Origin: Arthrobacter tumbae
Lineage (GTDB): Bacteria > Actinomycetota > Actinomycetes > Actinomycetales > Micrococcaceae
Assembly (NCBI RefSeq): GCF_016907495.1
Contig: NZ_JAFBCC010000001.1
Location: 1,550,001 to 1,614,000 of the forward strand
Length of the DNA: 64,000 nt
Direction: 5' to 3'
Shown here in pieces: positions 63,415 through 64,000 of this stretch. Below the pieces are notes generated by a model. That model had not been told where the DNA came from and did not search any database. It worked only from the letters and a program-made list of their open reading frames with translations. Each line of letters begins with the position of its first letter. Position 1 is the first letter of the stretch. The translations under genes and the position numbers were made by a program.

Positions 63415-64000
63415 GTGAGCACTGAGACAAAGAACGGCAGCAACATACCTGGCGATATCCGCGACGTCATCATCGTCGGATCCGGTCCCGCTGGATACAC
63501 CGCGGCGGTTTACGCGGCCCGGGCCAACCTCTCACCACTGCTGATCGCCAGCTCTGTGACCGCCGGCGGCGAGTTGATGAATACGACTGACGTGGAAAAT
63601 TACCCCGGATTCCCGGAAGGTGTCATGGGGCCGGACCTCATGGAGAACTTCGAAAAGCAGGCAGCGCGCTTTGGAACCGAGATCCTCTTCGAGGACGTGA
63701 CCTCGGTGGAACTCCTCGGCGACGTCAAAGCTGTCACCATCGGCACCGGCGAGACGTTCCGTGCGCGCGCCGTCATTATTTCCACCGGATCTGCCTATCG
63801 TGAACTCGGTCTCGACGATGAGAAGCGACTCTCAGGTCACGGAGTCAGCTGGTGTGCCACGTGCGATGGCTTCTTCTTCAAGGACCAGGACATCGCCGTT
63901 ATCGGCGGAGGCGACTCCGCTATGGAGGAAGCGCTCTTCCTCACCAAATTCGCCCGCTCCGTCACGGTGGTGCACAGGCGAGATTCCCTTCGTGCGTCAC
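63415..64000 (+). CDS. trxB: Thioredoxin-disulfide reductase, 3' end outside window
   Basis: The 195 visible residues show the FAD site [21 protein letters not shown], the CATC redox pair (C147-C150, in [11 protein letters not shown]) and the NADPH motif [16 protein letters not shown]. The enzyme reduces thioredoxin with NADPH. GTG 63415 is preceded by AAAGG. The gene is open at base 64000, and trxA is likely to follow outside the window. Confidence 0.96.
   Translation, partial: MSTETKNGSNIPGDIRDVIIVGSGPAGYTAAVYAARANLSPLLIASSVTAGGELMNTTDVENYPGFPEGVMGPDLMENFEKQAARFGTEILFEDVTSVELLGDVKAVTIGTGETFRARAVIISTGSAYRELGLDDEKRLSGHGVSWCATCDGFFFKDQDIAVIGGGDSAMEEALFLTKFARSVTVVHRRDSLRAS

Overview
The window is GC-rich, high-coding-density chromosomal DNA from an actinobacterium, most likely a member of the Micrococcaceae (Arthrobacter-like). 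The evidence is mycothiol biosynthesis (mshA, ino1), SigR-type promoters on mshA and trxB, many GTG starts, and the gene order rpsF-ssb-rpsR-rplI near dnaB and pcnA-NUDIX-murJ-pseudokinase-trxB, which in this group usually lies towards oriC. I see no tRNA, rRNA, IS element, prophage or CRISPR array. The only mobile elements seen are two inteins in dnaB.

Layout. 1-4.4 kb: copper locus, with DUF305 and DUF3105 genes divergent from csoR-copZ-copA across two CsoR-like operators. 4.4-13.4 kb: small membrane proteins, a DMT exporter, a DNA glycosylase-like protein, a MATE exporter, a TetR regulator, a DUF4031-HD fusion, and an Asp-box propeller / MoaD-like / MOSC gene trio. 13.4-20 kb: intein-bearing dnaB, a DUF1801 gene, and the rpsF-ssb-rpsR-rplI operon with a probable S6:S18-binding leader. 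20-32 kb: M18 aminopeptidase, a two-component system followed by an ABC exporter, a propeller lipoprotein, a DrrAB-type exporter, an MFS transporter and an ABC-F protein. 33-39.7 kb: glycine operon gcvP-gcvT-sdaA-MTHFR-like behind a tandem glycine riboswitch. 39.7-44.9 kb: an operon of GT87-like, FemABX, and two flavin oxidoreductases. 45-52 kb: ino1, a YeiH exporter, an ECF sigma factor, tdh-kbl and fhs. 52-54.3 kb: mshA and a phosphatase-like gene. 54.3-55.9 kb: an A/T-richer segment with a leader-peptide/attenuator-like arrangement in front of a 104-residue unknown protein, and a membrane gene with a damaged or non-standard 5' end. 55.9-64 kb: DUF418 protein, histidine phosphatase, CCA-adding enzyme, NUDIX, MurJ, pseudokinase-like protein, and trxB running off the end.

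Themes. One-carbon and glycine/serine/threonine metabolism is spread over two nearby blocks (gcvP, gcvT, sdaA, MTHFR-like; tdh, kbl, fhs). Thiol homeostasis links ino1 (inositol phosphate), mshA and its neighbour, and trxB, with near-consensus SigR promoters on the last two. The least understood parts are the propeller/MoaD-like/MOSC trio, the attenuator-like unit at 54.4-54.95 kb, the tandem hairpins at 33.03-33.08 kb, and the GT87/FemABX/flavoprotein operon.
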